Shown: positions 1 to 13,167 of the stretch, piece by piece | Layout of the letters: each line of letters starts with the position of its first letter | Position numbering within the stretch: position 1 is the stretch's first letter | DNA from: Moringa oleifera | Taxonomy: Eukaryota > Streptophyta > Magnoliopsida > Brassicales > Moringaceae | Assembly (NCBI GenBank): GCA_021397835.1 | Contig: JAJFZO010000889.1 | Coordinates: 2,728,001 to 2,792,000, forward strand | DNA length: 64,000 bases | Direction of reading: 5' to 3' | The notes under the pieces: generated by a model | Told to the model about the DNA's origin: nothing | Seen by the model: only the letters and a program-made list of their open reading frames with translations | Databases searched by the model: none | Made by a program: the position numbers and the translations under genes

Positions 1-495
1 AACACAATGTAAATGTGATTAGATTCTATAGCTTGATGAATTACATACAAAATTTGATAAGAAAGCTATTATTGTAGAACATGTCAAATAGAACTCATAT
101 TCAATCTCTCTCTCTCTCTCTCTCTCTCCACTCCACCTCTAATTGAACTCACCTGGTAAGAATGACTTTTATTCCCTGCATGACTTCACATAATATAAAA
201 TCATGAATTTTCAAATCAGCCAACTTCTTCTTCTTTTTCTCTTTTGAAATTTAGAGGTGTATTTTCAAAACTTTGAATAACCCAATTCTTTGGTCACAAG
301 ATTAACAGTTAAATATTATTTTCTTGATCAAACAAAGAAACAGAGACCTCAATACAACAAGGGGCTAGGAATTGTGAAACGTCTTAGTAAATTTTATTTA
401 TCTAATATTACTCACCAGAACAATGAGCAAACAAAATCGTAAAACACAGACCATAATCTCATTCAATATATATGGCCATAAGAAGCAACAAGTTT
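1..495. other. 3' flank of dehydrogenase copy 1
   Basis: No gene is visible here. It is AT-rich DNA beyond the stop codon of the first dehydrogenase gene. Its only clear structure is a CT dinucleotide microsatellite at 105-128. Confidence 0.6.
105..128. repeat. (TC)12 microsatellite
   Basis: An uninterrupted run of TC dinucleotides, 24 nt long. Confidence 0.95.
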
Positions 496-2837
496 TTAGG
501 AGGTAGCCTTCAACGTGTTACCGACATCAATGACAAATCGGTATCTAACATCTGCTTTCACCAGGCGTTCCATGGCAGCGTTCACATAGTCAATTGGAAT
601 GACTTCAATGTCTGCTGTTATGTTGTGCTTGGCAGCGAAATCAATCATCTCTTGTGTTTCCTTCATCCCTCCAAAACAAGTGCCACCCACTAGTTTCCTC
701 CCTGTCATTTCCATAACAACTGTTAGCTATGGATGAATAAGAACCAGAGCACTTAGGTTTTTAGGCCATTTGGCATTTGTATCGTTAGATGGTTATGGTG
801 GAAGAAGATGGTAATGTTGTTTGCTTACCCATCAGCAGAGGGCAGACAGGCAATTCAAGGGGCTTATCCGGTGCACCAACCATAACAAGCTTTCCATGAG
901 ATTTCAACAGGCCAATTAAAGGCAACAGAGGATGTTGTGCGGACACAGTATCGATAATACCATCCATTGTGCCCATAGCAGCCTGCAAAACAAGGACAAT
1001 CGCCTTAAAACCGTGACGAACAAGAATTCTCTTACTGTGTCACAGGGAACCAAAAATGTTTAAGACCACATTACCTGCATCTGACTCTGGTCACAGCTAA
1101 CCAAAAATGAGTCAGTACCCAGATGTTCAATGGCTTCCTTCTTCTTGTTAGGTGAGGTACTAATTACAGTCACCTTCACACCCATAGCCTTGGCAAATTT
1201 CACAGCGACATGCCCTAGTCCACCAAGGTCAACCACACCCACATGCATACCAGGTTTATCAAGCTCATAGTGTATCAATGGACTGTACACTGTGATTCCA
1301 GCACAAAGGAGAGGAGCACTAACATCAAGAGCAAGCTTGTCTGGGATGCGAATCACAAAGTGTTCATCGCAAACCATAATGTCAGAGTAGCCTCCCTGTG
1401 TGGTGGTTCCATCATAGTACTCATATCCATAGGTCATGATCATCTTGGGGCAGTAGTTCTCAAGATTGTTGGCACAGTCGTTGCATGAGCGGCATGACGC
1501 TACCATGCACCCAACTCCTACTCTGTCTCCAATTTGGAACTTCTGTACTTTGCTCCCCACCTCTGTCACTACACCCGTTACCTCATGGCTGCGGCATTAC
1601 CCATTTCAATCAACACGTTAAGAGATAGGATTATTTGTATAATTAGGAGATTGATAACCCTCCAACAAATTCATCAACAGATAAGCAACACAGAATTTAA
1701 CACCTTCCCTGGCAAATCCAGGCACTGTAAAACAAGTATTGTAACTTACACATTAACTAGAATTATTATATTTAATGGGTTTTCTGTCACAAGCCAAAAG
1801 TCCATTATCTGAGAAAATCACCAATCTTTAGGATAAATATATAGTTTCTACTATCATCTAATAATGGGTAATTTGGTTTTTTTTGAGCCCTCATAGTTTA
1901 AAGACAAAGCAACTAGCCAACTACTTAGCAAAACATGGGCTCTTTACAAAAAATCGGTTCATATGGACAGCAACATGAAGTTCCAAGAAACTTCACAGAA
2001 AAAAACTGAAATTCTGGCTATTGTTCTAAAGGTAATTAAAATAATTAGGAGGAAAGGAAAGGTTGCCTGGCACAGAGTATGTTGGCTTCAGTTCTCATGA
2101 TCTGCTAGGTCTTACTCTATGTATTTTATTATATCCACTTGCATAAACACCTTTTTTTTTCTTCCTTTTTCTTCCCTGGTTCCCTTATTTTAAGAATGGG
2201 AAACACAAACTTTCCTCTTTCCTTCCAAGAACTTTGATCAAATTTTCTTTTTTTTGCCAAGAATTCTTTATTGCTTTAAACATCATTTTCCACAAGCAGT
2301 ACTAGGAAACTCCAATCTTTCAAGAAATAAGAATAACCCATCACTGGTTAGCTTGACTTTCCTTTGTATAGAATAGAAACTACAGTAAGAGTATATGATG
2401 CAACGCACTTTTGTGGATGAAAAGAAATAAATAAAACTGTCCCATTTCCCCATTTCTGGACCAGAGATTTAGATATTAGAATAGTATCAAAGAGACATAC
2501 CCAGGTACAAGAGGATAGGTAGAAATTCCCCAATCATTCTTCACCATATGGAGATCAGTGTGGCATATCCCACAATACAGCACCTTGAATGCGACGTCCT
2601 TCTCTCCTGTTGCCCTGCAAAGTTCCACCGTTTTAACACACCCATCACTCTTCAAGAAACAGCAATAAAACAAAAGCAAATTTGCAACTTCACTAACACC
2701 CTAAAAATCCGGATATGTAAAACGAGAACCCATGAATACCTTCTTGAGAACTGGAAGGGAGAGAGGACGCCAGATGGGTCTCTGGCCGCCCACCCAACAG
2801 CCCTTATAGGATGCTCCTGCTCTGCTACTTCCCCCAT
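496..2837 (-). CDS. CAD/mannitol dehydrogenase-like alcohol dehydrogenase, copy 1
   Basis: Predicted zinc-dependent medium-chain alcohol dehydrogenase of the CAD/ELI3 family, which interconverts aldehydes and alcohols with NADP(H) in the cytosol. I read five minus-strand exons: 2740-2837, 2501-2614, 1075-1588, 829-982 and 496-701. All joins keep phase and have GT-AG borders, giving 361 residues, normal for the family. By family comparison the catalytic zinc ligands are C50 (in GICHTDLH), H72/E73 and C166 (in LLCAG). The structural zinc cysteines are C103, C106, C109 and C117. The odd feature is the dinucleotide-binding loop: it reads DLGGLG at 191-196 where the family has GLGGLG, so the first glycine is Asp. 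Residues just before C166 also differ from the usual form (DVSAPLL for DAGAPLL). The frame is intact, so it may be expressed, but its cofactor binding is doubtful. Substrate cannot be told from sequence. Confidence 0.9.
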
Positions 2838-5220
2838 GAAGAACCCTACTGCTCTTTCACGTAAAGAAGGAAATGAAGAACTTCTATGGTGTCTGCTCCC
2901 ACACGCAGGGGCAGTGCTAACTGCGGGATTGTATAAATAGGAGGTGGAGGGATTTAATTACTACAGAAAATCTGATCGCGAGCGAGCAACAAAAGCCACA
3001 CACGTTGTTGTAATTAATGTGTGAAAAGAAAAATCTGTCTCCCTCCGCACGTCCACTCTCTCCACTGACCTTGACTTGACATTTTCCGGGAAAGGGGGGT
3101 GGGAACTTTCTTCCTCATAAAAGAATCGAGGGAAAATTCTACTTATTTTCGTTTGGATATAATTCACGATTTTGTGGGTTTACTCTTCCAATTTGGATTA
3201 GAGTTGTCTTATATACATATGCATATTAAATCCTCATCGTTTTAAACATGCATGAGAAATTAAAATGCATAAAGTTGATTAATGCATGTTGACGCTTTCA
3301 AAAATTGTTTGGTTTGTTTCGTCATACACAGTACGTATAAAAGATGACTTGTTATAATTTTAGATTTGTTTATCAACTTTCTACAATTAAATCAGTAAAT
3401 AATTTGATATAAATAAAAAATAACTTTTATTGAACTTTTTGTTTTATTACCTGATTTATGTTGATTTTAATTTTTTTTAATTTTAAAAATATTAATTTTC
3501 TAGCATCAAGATGACTTAATGATTGCAGTGACCAGTTGATCACTTGTCTGTTAGATATGCTAATTGTGTGGATGGTGATTTTTGAAATTTTTGAATTTCT
3601 TTTAATAAAATTATCTTATAAGTTGCCGGTTCTTTATTTAATTTTTTTAAGTTTTAATTATAATAATATAATTTAAAAATAAAAATTTCATAAAATTTTA
3701 AAGTTCGTTTGATATTATTAACTAATTTTTTATATTTAAAAAATAATAAAATAAATTTTTATTTATTAATTTAATTTAAATTAAATTTTATTAAAAATTT
3801 ATATTTTTTATAAATATAAAAGATATTTAAGTTGCCGTGATAAAAAATTTTACTATTTTTTGAATATTAAAATATATTTTTTAAAATTTATAATGTTAAA
3901 ATTTTTTAAAAACAATATAATTATTCAAAAAAATTATAATTTTTTTGTGAAGTTAATGTAAATTATTTTATATTTACAAAAAATTTTAAATTAAAATTTA
4001 TTATATAATATTTTTAATTTTTAAAATTTTTAATAATATTAAATTTAATTAAAATTTAATTTATTAATTTTTAAACATAAAAATATTAATAACATAAAAT
4101 AAAACTGAAATTTTATAATTCTTTTATTTTGTATTTAAAATTAATTACGTGTATTATTATATTAAAAAAAACATATGAAATTCGTGACCTGAGTTACGAC
4201 AATATGCAGTGTCTTGTCACATCATCACGTTTTTCATATTTTATATGAGTGTTTTTATTTTTTCAATTTCTTTTTTATAAACAGTAATTTTATTTATCCA
4301 ATTAAACAATAAATTTATTAAAAATATATTTCTAATTTTTTAAAATTTCAAATAAAATTGTAGTTCTCACATCTTATTAATTAAATTTTATAGTTGAAAA
4401 CAATATTTTTAATTTTAATTTATTAATTTAATTTAAGTTAAATTTTATAAAAAATTTAAAAGTAAAAAATATTCAAATTATAAATTTTATATAATAAATT
4501 TTGATTTGAAATTATTTATAAATATAAACAATATTTAAGTTATCATTAAACAAAAGTTAACTAAAAACATATATTTTTAAATTTATATAATTATAATTTT
4601 TATGCATAAAAATTTGATTAGTAATTTAAAATAAATATTAAAATTTTATATAATTATAATTTTTTAAATAAAAATCACATTCATGATGTTTATCTTATCT
4701 TATCAATCAAAGTCTTATATTTAAAAAATAATAAAATAAATATAAATTTATTAATTTTATTTATATTAAATTTATTAAAAATTTTAAAAATTAAAAATAT
4801 TCAAATTAAAGATTTTATAGTAGTTATACTATTTTTTAAAATTTTAAATCAAAATTTATTATATATAATTTATAATTTAAATACTCTTTAAATTTTTTAA
4901 TAATATTTAATTAAATCAAATTAATAGATGAATATTCTATTTATTATTTTTTAGATATAAAATTAACGTAAAACAAATGTCAAAATTTTACGAAATTTTC
5001 ATTTTAATTTTTTATACTCTTAATAGTCACAAAATCCTTAAAAAATTTTGAATAGTTTTCGAATTTCATTTGGTTATGATGTGATAATTTTATTATCACA
5101 TCATAACCAAAGGAAATATTATACTCTTAATATTTATTATATATATATGCTTATGGTTTAATCTGTTCATGACTAGTAATTAAGTTGTAATATTGTTGGT
5201 TATGTTATGTGCCTAATTAC
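2838..5220. other. AT-rich intergenic repeat region
   Basis: From 2838 to about 3200 lies the putative promoter of dehydrogenase copy 1. It includes a TATTTATA-like sequence (reverse strand) about 95 nt before the ATG. From about 3300 to 5170 the DNA is extremely AT-rich. Related phrases recur, such as TTTAAAAAATAATAAAATAAAT near 3737 and 4710, consistent with overlapping copies of a dispersed repeat family. The missing last exon of copy 2 should lie here, and I could not find it. Confidence 0.6.
5069..5111. repeat. perfect 20-bp inverted repeat with 3-nt loop
   Basis: The left arm is 5069-5088 and the right arm 5092-5111. They are perfect reverse complements separated by TTT. The hairpin lies about 110 bp past the end of the last surviving exon of dehydrogenase copy 2. 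Confidence 0.9.
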
Positions 5221-8200
5221 CCCATATGAGAGGGATGATGGGTAGCTCAAGCGGTTTCTGCGGCATACCAACCATCACAAGCTTTCCACTGGACTTCAAC
5301 AGGCAAACCAATGGTAGGAGTTCATGGTGTGCAGACACGGTGTCGATGATGCCATCCAGCGTCCCCATGGCAGCCTGGGAAGTACCAACACATGCACAGT
5401 GATTCCCTTAGAACAACTCTCGCAAAAGGTGTCAAAGAGATACACACCTGCATCTGATCCTGGTCATGGCTGGCCAAAAACGACTCAGCACCTACATGTT
5501 CGATGAATTCCTTCTTCTTGTTCACCGACCTACTGATCACCGTTACGTTAACTCCCATGGCCTTAGCAAACTTGACGGCGACGTGGCCAAGCCTGCCCAG
5601 ACCAACCACGCCCACTTTCATACCAGGCTTCTCAAGCCCATAGTATCTCAGTGGGCTGTACACTGTGATTCCAGCACCGAGGAGAGGGGCACCGGCATCA
5701 AGTGGAAGCTCGTCGGGGATACGAATCACGTGGTGCTTGTCGCAGACCATGATGTCCGAGAAGCCTCCATATGTGGTGGTTCCGTCGTGGCACGTATTGT
5801 TGAAGGTGATGATCGTCTTGGCGCAGAAGTTTTCGAGATTGTTGGCGCAGTCGCTGCATGAGCGGCATGACCCGGCCATGCACCCAACTCCTACTCTGTC
5901 TCCAGCTTTGAACTTCTCTACTTTGCTCCCCACTTCCGTCACTACACCCATCATCTCGTGCCTCCAGGACCCATTTCAATTGACATGTTAGGGATTGACT
6001 TCTTTGTATGATTAGCAAATTCACATATTTTTAACAAATTCCTAAAAGATTTATACCCTTGAAGGAGGAACACGACAGATTGACTAATTTTTACAGATTC
6101 TTTTTAAAAGATAGATAATTTTTTTTCAATTTAATAAGTTAATATAAAAATAATAAATATTTTAATTATTTGTTTTGTTAAATTATCATATTTTAAATTG
6201 TTCCTTGTTGAAAAATTAATAAAAATCACATCATAAAAAAAATTCCTGATAAAAAAAAAAAAAGAAAAGCAGCATGGGAGGCTCAAAGAAACTGACACTA
6301 AGATCCTCAATGCAACAATGAAGCTTTTGGTTAGTCTGGAATTAGTTTGAGTTACAATTATTTGTCAAAATCAAAACTTAACTTGAATTAAAATTATTAG
6401 TATATTAAATTAAAATAAATTTACATAAAATTATTTTAAATATACTAAACGATATATATATTTTGCCCAGCAAGTGTGTGTACATATATAAAGAATATTT
6501 TTAATTTTATAATATATGTTATATATGAGAGTATATTTTATTATATTGAACTGGAAAACTATCCAAAATATGGTGGTATCGAATTTGATATTCTTTTTAT
6601 AAGATGCATGGAAACAACTAAAATAATCCCGTTGGTAAATTAAATTAAAAAACAAATAATTAAATTCTGAACCAATTCTAGTCATTGAAGTTATAAAAAT
6701 AAATAAATTAATTAATTAACGTGTGGTGAATGTTTTTCAAGGTGAGTTATTTGGCTGATGAAAGATGCATCAAGATTATTATCATTAGTTTAAATTGCGT
6801 TGGGTTTTTAAATAATAATAATAATATGTGATAAATTAATAAAATAAATAATTAAAATTTAAAATAAAATTATATAAAATTTTAAATTATATTCTATATG
6901 ATTAAACAAATTTTGATTTTTTAAAAAGTGATAAATTTAATTTTAAATTATTAATTTAGATCAAATTAAATTTTTAACTAAATGATTTTAAAAAATTAAA
7001 GTATTTTTATTGTTTAAATATTTAAAAATAATTTAAATAAATTTTACATTTCATTTCAAATTCATTCATTAAATTTAAATAATTTTGATTCACAAGTTAT
7101 TTTTAATAATTTTTTAAAAATTTTAATATTATAAATTTTTTTATAATAATAACTCGAATATTTTTTTACAAATTTTTTTAAAAAATCAAATTAAAATTTA
7201 TTGTATAGATTTTAATTTGAAAATCTCAAAATTTTAAATTTTTCAATAAAATTAAATTTGACCTAAAATGATAATTTAAATTTTGATTTACTATTTTTAA
7301 ATTAATATTTATATTTGATTGGTAATTAGATATAATTTAAAGTTCTTTATAAAGTCTTTAAAAAATTTATTTATTTTTATATTAATATAATAAAATTATA
7401 AAAATATTTTTTATTTAAATTTTTATTAAAAGATTAGATGCAAATCATCAAATTCATAAAAAAAATTAAAAATTTATGTACACGTCTTGTCACGTGAATC
7501 ACACTTCATAGTTTTTCAATTTTTTTTATAAATATAAAAAATTATCAAAAGTTACGTCACAAGAAGATTCAAAACTTTGATTGTAAAATACATGTATATA
7601 TTTAAATTTATATTATTTTTAAAAATCATAAAAGTAAATATTATATTAAAAATTATTTAAATTCAAAAAATAATCTAAAATAAAATAAAAAAATTTTAGA
7701 TCATTTTTAAAACATTTTAACAACAAAAAATATTTTTAATTTTTTATAATTATTTGAGGTAGAATTTAATACGAATCAAATTAACATATGAAAGTTCGAT
7801 TTATCATTTGTTTAGCATGAAAGTGTCATTAATAATATAAAATAAATATTAAGATTTTATATAAATTTTATCCTAATATAAATATGATTGAATTAATTTT
7901 TTGTTCAATAAGTTTTACTCATTTTGATTTTGTGAAGTGATGTCAAAATTATGATAATTATATCAACTAAATTAAAAATTATTATTTTTATTTTAATTAA
8001 ATTTAAATAAAAATAATTATAAAAGATTAAAAATACTAAAATATTTTTAAAAATATTCAAATAAATTTTACATTATATTTTGATTTTATTTCTCAAATTT
8101 GAATAAAATTAAAATAATTACTTTTTATCAATTTTTAAAAATACAAATTATTTTTAAAAATTTTACTCACCCACAAAATTTTGAATTTTTTCATGATAAT

Positions 8201-8813
8201 AAATGTGAAAAATTTTAAATCAAATTATTAATTTACATATTTTTAATTTTAATTTTATTAATTCAATTTAATTCAAATCACATTTTAAAACTCAAAATTT
8301 GATTGTAATAAAAAGAGTAAAATCTAAAATGATTTTTTATTAAATGATTTTTTATTTTTATTAATATAATGAATTATAAAATAATTATTATTTTTTAAAA
8401 AATCATACAGACAGAAAATTGATGAGAATTATCATGGATGAGACACACCCTGGCACAACAGGATAAGCGGAATTTCCCCATTCACTCTTGACCGTATGGA
8501 GATCAGAGTGGCATATCCCACAGTACAGCACCTTGAATGATACTTCCTTCTCTCCTGTTGCCCTGCACAAACACACCCGTATATCCCACTCATTAAAACC
8601 AATTACAACAACATTTATTAACTTTCATTTTCCAGATAAGAATGTCAAAATATTTATGCAGACACACGACAAGGTGCATGATAAAAGGGCATGAAATCTG
8701 AAAAATATATAAAACCTCCTGGAAAATTTGAAGGGAGAAAGAACACCAGAAGGGTCTCTGGCTGCCCACCCAAAAGCACTGTTAGGATGCTCTTCCTCTG
8801 GTAATTTCGCCAT
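5221..8813 (-). pseudogene. CAD-like dehydrogenase, copy 2, lacking its last exon
   Basis: Four minus-strand exons match copy 1 in length and phase: 8716-8813 (98 nt), 8449-8562 (114), 5448-5961 (514) and 5221-5374 (154). They are open for 293 codons. The fifth exon, about 68 residues carrying the [15 protein letters not shown] region and the C-terminus, is absent; the DNA beyond 5220 is AT-rich repeat. Reading past the exon 4 donor soon meets a stop codon. The catalytic zinc ligand equivalent to C166 is Gly (LLGAG). The cofactor loop reads GLGRLG, and Arg replaces Thr in the usual VISTS motif. The structural cysteines and GICHSDLH remain. Intron 2 is about 2.5 kb of AT-rich DNA. With no stops or frameshifts in exons 1-4, decay is probably fairly recent. 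A truncated protein could still be made, but a working dehydrogenase is unlikely. Confidence 0.85.
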
Positions 8814-8883
8814 TAAAGCTTCTTAACTTTTCTGGAGATCGACTCCAAATAGAGAGAATGGGTTAGGGAAACTGTAGAAGTGC

Positions 8884-8929
<46 letters not shown>

Positions 8930-9744
8930 TTGCGTAATTGCCTTAAGTTCATGTGATGAAGTTTTAGTTGTAATGGAAAGGAAATGGTCTATGTTTGTCT
9001 AACTTGCTACAGAAACCTTTGCAATTTTGCACCAGACAGGAACAAAGTGTCATTAATCTCTTACTCAATGCAACTTTCTCAAGCAAATTGGACTCAGGTC
9101 ATTACCTTGTCAATACCAAACATTTCGAATGAGATCTATATACATTGATGTGATCAAATGTGATTGAATCCCCAATTCTCTTGCAAGATTATATCAGAAG
9201 CAAGCTTAAGCCCACCCAAAAAAAAGTCCGCTACTTTTCAAAATATTGATCAAATTTATATAAATTTTCTTTGAAATCTGTTATTTTAAGCTTAGATAAG
9301 TATTTCAATAATTAAAAAAATTAATTTTTAAAAAAAATTACTATATTTTTCCATCACTAAAATACTAACTTTAACATTCAAGATGTCCACCACTGTAAAT
9401 GAGATTATTCATCTTTAATCTGAATTCAGACAAAACAATTTTCAGAGTGTCAACAGTATCACCTAGATATTTATAATGTCATATAATAGCTCAAGTTCTA
9501 GATGGAGCTTGCAATGTCTTACTAAGTTCAAACTTTCGAAAGAAGTAATAAAAATTCAAAGTAGCTTAGCTAATGTTTATGATAATTTGGTCCAAACTTA
9601 CAGATTTCACACATAATGCTCAGTCAATATCACAATACTAATTTATCCACTGGCTCTCCTTGTTGCCATCATAAAATTTATCGCTGATGATCATTGAAAC
9701 AGAAGAACAGGGCCCAAAACCAAAGCAAGACAGGTATGGAGTCT
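8814..9744. other. intergenic between copies 2 and 3
   Basis: This holds the 5' flank of copy 2 with its compound microsatellite, then the 3' flank of copy 3. From about 9619 the sequence matches the 3' flank of copy 4 at about 14072, marking one edge of the tandem duplication. I see no gene. Confidence 0.6.
8884..8929. repeat. compound (AT)n(GA)n microsatellite upstream of copy 2
   Basis: An AT run at 8884-8906 is followed directly by a GA run at 8907-8929. It lies 70-115 bp upstream of the copy 2 start codon, where a TATA element would be expected, so the AT part may have served as one. Confidence 0.9.
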
Positions 9745-12700
9745 TCAAGGCTTGGTAGCAGCCAAGGTGTTGCCCACATCAATCACGAACCGGTATCTAA
9801 CATCCCCTTTAGCAAGTCTTTCCATGGCTGTGTTTACATAATCCATCGAGATAACCTCGATGTCCGCCTTTATGTTTTGTTTTGCTGCAAAATCAATCAT
9901 CTCTTGCGTCTCCTTCATTCCTCCTATGCTACTCCCAAATATTCCCTTCCTTCCTGTTTTCCGCTCACAAATTATTAGTTATGAATCTAAAGCATTAATC
10001 TTTTAACTGAACAAACAGATTGCAAGCATTGTTGTTAACACGTTGCTGTGTTCTCACCTGTGACCAATGGGAAGACAGGTATCTCAAGTGGCTTGTCTGG
10101 TAAACCCACCAGAATAAGCCGTCCATGAGGCTTCAACAGACCAATTAAAGGCATAACTGAATGAACAGCAGAGACTGTGTCGATGATGCCATCCATTGTT
10201 CCCATGGCAGCCTGCACATTTAATCAGTCCGGCTCTATTATAAGCTCTAGAGTTTTTTAATTTTGTCAAAGAACTCATGTACCAAGCCATTCTAAAGGGG
10301 ATTGCCAGACTAATTTTCAAGTTAAACTAATTGGAACGTTTTATAAACAACACATGGAGACCAAGATACCTGAATTTGATCTGTGTCACGGCTAACCAAA
10401 AAGGAGTCAGCACCCAGGTATTCCAAGGCTTCACTCTTCTTGCCAGGGGAGGTGCTGATGACTGTAACTTTGGCCCCAAATGCCTTGGCAAATCTGACAG
10501 CTACATGCCCAAGACCACCAAGGCCTACAATGCCCACATGCTTGCCTGGTTCTGCTAATCCAAAGTACTTCAAAGGACTATACACAGTAATTCCAGCGCA
10601 GAGTAGAGGGGCACCGGAATCCAGTGGCATGTTATCAGGGAATCGAACAATGTAGCGCTCATTGGCAACCATATGATCAGAGTAACCCCCATACGTAATT
10701 GTTCCATCTATGTTAACAGCACCATAGGTGAGTATCATTTTGGGGCAGTAATTCTCGAGGTCATTGGCACAGCTCTCACAGGCGTGACATGCACCAACCA
10801 TACACCCAACACCAACTTTGTCACCAACCTTAACCTTTTTCACCATGCTCCCAACTTCTGTCACTTCTCCTACAATTTCATGGCTGCATGGCAAACCTAA
10901 TTACAATCTTCAATCATAACAACTAGGCCAGCTTTCAGGAGAACATATTCCACCAGAAAATGTTTAATCAACAAGAAGGCTAGTAATATGTTCTTTTCAG
11001 AATTTGCTAACTACAAGTTACAATGATAGGGGCCAAGCCAAAAGACTGACAACAAGACAGGCAGAACAGTGTTTCCACAGAAGTTAGAGGCTTGCCCATG
11101 TTGTAAAGATGACAAAGAAGTCCCCCCAGCACTTAGAGGGCTGTAATAAAATTATGGCACACTATCCAAATTAAACCTAGGAACGATTTGGGCCGTGCAA
11201 GGACAGAAATCAGTTCCATGAATATACTTCAATTTTCTAGTAGAAAAGGACAAAACAAAAGAAAGAGAATCTTTTCCATGTGTGCTCCATTAAAGGTATA
11301 TCTAGAATATATTAAGGATCAGGTGATGAGAAGCAACTTTGGAAAGGAAAAAACGTGAAAAGACAAGAAGTTCATTCCGAATAATAATAAACAGAAGGGT
11401 AAGCTTTGAAGAACTCCCTTAAATCTGGGTGTTCTTATTATTATTATTTTTCTCCTTGTGATTAAGCAAGTGGGTGGGGCGAGTAAACCCTATCTGTGCC
11501 TGATGAATTATGAATCTTTGTTTGGAACTTGATGAAATGAAACATAGTCTCAGTTATTCATAGAATCGGCTGTTAACAAATAAGAGGGAAAAGAACAAGT
11601 AATGAGCAGGAGTAATGGAAACACTGAAGGGTAAGGTCTTACCCAGGAACCATGGGGTAAACAGAGAAGCCCCAATCATTCTTAATGCTGTGAAGGTCTG
11701 AGTGGCAGATTCCACAATACAATACCTTAAACCTTACATCCTCATCACCTGTTTCCCTGCATAAACATAAATATATCTCCATAAAGTTCATCATCCATCA
11801 CCATCACCAACAAGGATCTTCATGCATATATTTTCAAATGCATGGTATGTGAGAAAGGCCAACGAGTGCCAGATTTGTACCAATCCGCTGTAAAAATGAT
11901 GATACAGAGTAATTGAAGAAAGAAAAGGAAAACCCAGAATTTATGTACAGACATAAACCAGCACCGACCTTCTGGAGAAGTTGAAGGGAGAGAGATGACC
12001 AGATGTGTCTCTTGCCGCCCAGCCAAAGGCCTTAACAGGGTGCTCTGTTTCCGGTGACTTCGCCATTTCTTTTCCCTTACAGAGGTTTTGACAACTGAGA
12101 AAAGAGCCTAGAGCCTTCAAGGGTTGGTAGAAGAGTTAAAAAAAGGTAATGGATGTGGGCGTCACACGGCAGTCCACTATACTCATAGACTAAACAAGAG
12201 AAGCAGACGAACTCATAGCCCCGGTGGAAATGAAGAGCAAAAATAATGTTTTTCTTTTCTGTGTTTTCTCCTAGTTTACCATTTTCAGGTGTGGACTTCA
12301 GGCAGCCCGACTCTACTCTATATAATATGAACTTCGGAAAATTCTTCAAGTCTCCATTGAACTCAGAAACATCCAGATAACTCTGGTTTTATCATGTAAA
12401 AAGGGAATTATAATTATGTTCAGCATAATTTGAAAAATTTTCATTTTGTTCTAAATAAGGTAGAATCCGAAAATGGTAGGTTTTTCTATTGGGAAGGGTA
12501 GGAATGTAATTCGAATCTACTTTTGTTACGTCTTGCATGACGAAATCATTCTCGTACTAATTCATGTCTGCATCAGTGAACAACTCTTAGTCAGTAGTTA
12601 ATTGAAATTAATTTAAATATTATATTCGTTTGGACCGAAATCCAAGAAACAAATAATTGAAAATAAAATTGTTTGAGAATTTAATAAAAGAGTTTCAGCA

Positions 12701-13150
12701 TTTGTAGGTACTAATATCAAAATCATCAGTTTAAAATAATAATTTTTATAAAAATAATTAACTCTATCGCATTAAAAAAAATTACATGTGAAAGAAAAAT
12801 AATTTAAATTAAAAGGGGACTTTCCTATATATATTGTTAATGTCTAAGTCATCGTTATTTATTAACCAATACATCGTTTTTATGACGTCAACTCACCGGC
12901 CTATAAGAACAAGTCGACAAAGACAAGAAAAATGAAACTTGCACTTTTATCTTCTGTTTGAAAAAAGAAAAAAGATTAGCCACAACATTCCGGGAAAATT
13001 TCCAGGAAAATAAAAGTAGTTGAGGTGGGTTTGCGGTTGTTGCATCCGGGTTACCTAAACCAACGAGAAAGCAGCGGCTGAAGATTGACCAGCAAGCTTA
13101 CTAAAATGACATTTTACCTTTGGATTCCCTCTCAGTGCTGATGTTGATGT
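9619..13150. repeat. tandem segmental duplication, unit A (with copy 3)
   Basis: The 3' flank, the whole gene and about 1 kb of 5' flank match the segment at about 14072-18650 in order and orientation. Shared landmarks include ATTTATCCACTG near 9641, the gene itself, the TATA-like ATATTATATA, and a GTGGGTTTGCGGT element near 13025. The outer edges are approximate. Confidence 0.75.
9745..12066 (-). CDS. CAD-like alcohol dehydrogenase, copy 3
   Basis: Complete zinc-dependent CAD-family dehydrogenase of 362 residues. I read five minus-strand exons: 11969-12066, 11643-11756, 10370-10883, 10058-10211 and 9745-9953. All have GT-AG borders and matching phases. The protein starts [20 protein letters not shown]. 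The catalytic zinc motif GICHSDLH, the GHE motif, the structural cysteine set CHACESC...[12 protein letters not shown], the cofactor motif GLGGLG and VISTS are all present, so the enzyme should be active. The C-terminus NTLAATKP resembles the Arabidopsis CAD6 type more than the lignin-forming CAD4/5 type. I infer a role in reducing cinnamyl or terpenoid aldehydes, but the substrate is unknown. It is a close tandem duplicate of copy 4. A TATA-like ATATTATATA (reverse strand) lies about 250 nt upstream and is conserved in copy 4. Confidence 0.93.
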
Positions 13151-13167
13151 TGTGCATCTTAAAGCTA

